The notes under the pieces are model-generated. The model was not told where the DNA came from, ran no database searches, and was given only the letters and a program-made list of their open reading frames with translations. This document shows positions 33,171 to 34,076 of a stretch of DNA of 34,076 bases, one piece after another. Origin of the DNA: Planctomycetota bacterium (GTDB lineage: Bacteria; Planctomycetota; Planctomycetia; Pirellulales; JADFKK01); the NCBI GenBank assembly GCA_022564995.1, contig JADFKK010000046.1, positions 1 to 34,076 of the forward strand, written 5' to 3'. Made by a program: the position numbers and the translations under genes. Within the stretch, counting starts at the first letter, position 1. Each line of letters starts with the position of its first letter.

Positions 33171-33512
33171 TACAAAAAAGTCGAAGAGGAGAACAGCGAG
33201 TCCATCAACTCCTCGGTCAACATGGCCGGCGAGTACCTGATCGGTATCGAAAATTGCCGCCTGGTCTCGTTCAATCTGTCCGGCCCCGTGCTGATCTCCG
33301 GCGGCATGAAAGATGTGACGATCACCGCCACCGGCACGATGCGGATTTCCGTCGGCGTGCGGTATGAGAGGAAGTCAAAATAGATTTCTTCCCAGCGGCC
33401 AATTTCCCGCGAATTGAGCTACTGCGACAAGAACTTGGCACGCGCGATCAAGACAAACGCTGGCAATCACCGCGATTTGCGGCTAAAATAGGGCGAGAGC
33501 ATTCCTTCCCAC

Positions 33513-33932
33513 ATGCCAGCCGAGATCACGTTGTCCGCTTCGCTCATACCGCTGTTCGCCGCCGACTCCTGGCCCAATTCACTTGATTCGCTGGCCGTGG
33601 CGATGTTTGTGGCCGTCGCCGTCGTCGCCCCGGCGATGGGTTACGCCTTCATGGTGCTCGACTTTCGCGCTTACCTGCGCTCGCTACGGCGTGCCTTGGT
33701 GCGCGTCGCCTATTACGTCCCCGAGCTGCCCCCATGGGCGCAGCTCGAGACGCCGCGCTGCGTGGCCGCCTTCGGCCTGCGGCTTCCTTGTAGCGAAGAC
33801 GAATTGAAACGGGCCTATTTGAGCAAGGTCAAAGAACTGCACCCCGACCGCGGCGGCGACCGGCGCCGGTTCATGATGCTGCAAGGCCACTTCGAGGCCG
33901 CGCAGGCCGTCATCCAGGGCAGCGCAGGGTGA
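33513..33932 (+). CDS. Membrane-anchored J-domain protein
   Basis: The product is 139 aa. A transmembrane helix (about 28-50, LAVAMFVAVAVVAPAMGYAFMVL) is followed by a cytoplasmic basic linker and a short J-domain: LPCSEDELKRAYLSKVKELHPDRGGDRRRFMMLQGHFEAAQAVI, with the essential HPD at 110-112. J-domains stimulate DnaK ATPase. The membrane anchor would recruit DnaK to the membrane. It lacks the Gly/Phe and zinc-finger regions of DnaJ. Confidence 0.88.
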   Translation: MPAEITLSASLIPLFAADSWPNSLDSLAVAMFVAVAVVAPAMGYAFMVLDFRAYLRSLRRALVRVAYYVPELPPWAQLETPRCVAAFGLRLPCSEDELKRAYLSKVKELHPDRGGDRRRFMMLQGHFEAAQAVIQGSAG

Positions 33933-34000
33933 GGGGCGAAGCGTGTCTTGGAGATGACGGAGAGAGGGAGAGAAGCGGAGAAGGGCCGACGATTTGACTT

Positions 34001-34076
34001 TCCCTCCTTCCCTCCTTCCCTCCTTCCCTCCTTCCCTCCTTCCCTCCTTCCCTCCTTCCCTCCTTCCCTCCTTCCC
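34001..34076. repeat. 8-bp homopyrimidine tandem repeat, cut by the window edge
   Basis: TCCCTCCT repeats about 9.5 times without a mismatch to the end of the window. One strand is purely pyrimidine. The preceding 60 bases are purine-rich. Such mirror tracts can form triplex DNA and are prone to slippage. Confidence 0.95.

Larger units (their letters stand above)
32673..33383 (+). pseudogene. Small ORF interrupted by a MITE-like element
   Basis: The left part, 32673-32729, ends ...KIAVLYKK; the right part, 33171-33383, begins YKKVEEENSESINSS and ends RISVGVRYERKSK. Both read the flanking direct repeat TACAAAAA in the same frame, so removing the element and one repeat would give a continuous frame of about 86 codons. 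The start (TTG at 32673) is uncertain. The right part has beta-rich repeats (LIGIENCRLVSFNLSGPVLI, VTITATGTMRISVGV). The family was not recognised. Confidence 0.5.

Noticed and set aside
34001..34076. CRISPR-like array
   Set aside because: It is a simple 8-bp tandem repeat with no spacers. No CRISPR array or cas gene was seen anywhere in the window.

Overview
The window looks like a chromosomal piece of a planctomycete, probably of the Pirellula-type lineages. The evidence is high GC, many genes of planctomycete-typical families (the PVC 'membrane-bound dehydrogenase' N-terminal propeller, secreted TIGR03009-like and HEAT/propeller proteins, BlaI/M56 pairs), weak or absent Shine-Dalgarno sequences at many starts, and intergenic gaps filled with GC-rich inverted repeats. 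No rRNA, tRNA or CRISPR array was seen.

Layout. 1-1787 (-): a tandem alpha/beta-hydrolase esterase cut by the left edge. 2025-4506 (+): a Cys-rich membrane protein and a secreted propeller/HEAT protein. 4507-6990: an AT-richer accessory patch with a good promoter, a four-helix membrane protein, and a HEPN-like protein sitting exactly between two attC-like sites, so it resembles an integron gene cassette; two copies of a GC-rich repeat flank the patch. 6988-9739: a MacB-type periplasmic domain protein, an HlyD-type adaptor and an M50-like membrane protease. 10088-14488: a NagB/PIG-L fusion and a two-part sodium:solute symporter. 14658-16299 (-): lipA and lipB (lipB lacks both expected catalytic residues). 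16494-16985 (+): smpB, apparently starting at ACG. 17231-21109: a secreted helical protein, an eroded flagellar hook gene (-) and a GltP/SDF symporter.

21416-28779 is a defence and regulation island: a VapBC-like toxin-antitoxin pair, a BlaI repressor with an M56 sensor protease carrying a large Ycf48/BNR-type propeller, an orphan second copy of the antitoxin with its promoter, and an ATPase plus DUF4435/TOPRIM pair that matches the PARIS (AriA-AriB) phage-defence architecture. 28825-33932 returns to planctomycete housekeeping and secreted genes. Among them lies a 441-bp MITE-like element with inverted ends and a target duplication, which has interrupted a small ORF. The window ends in an 8-bp homopyrimidine tandem repeat.

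How genes work together: lipA and lipB overlap and serve lipoate synthesis. The DUF4212 and symporter genes form one transporter. BlaI and the M56 protein form a sensor/repressor switch, with a visible promoter and operator dyad. AriA and AriB overlap by 43 bp. The strongest candidates for new biology are the propeller-bearing M56 sensor, the HEPN cassette with its membrane-protein neighbour, the ACG-initiated smpB and the dyad-less LipB.
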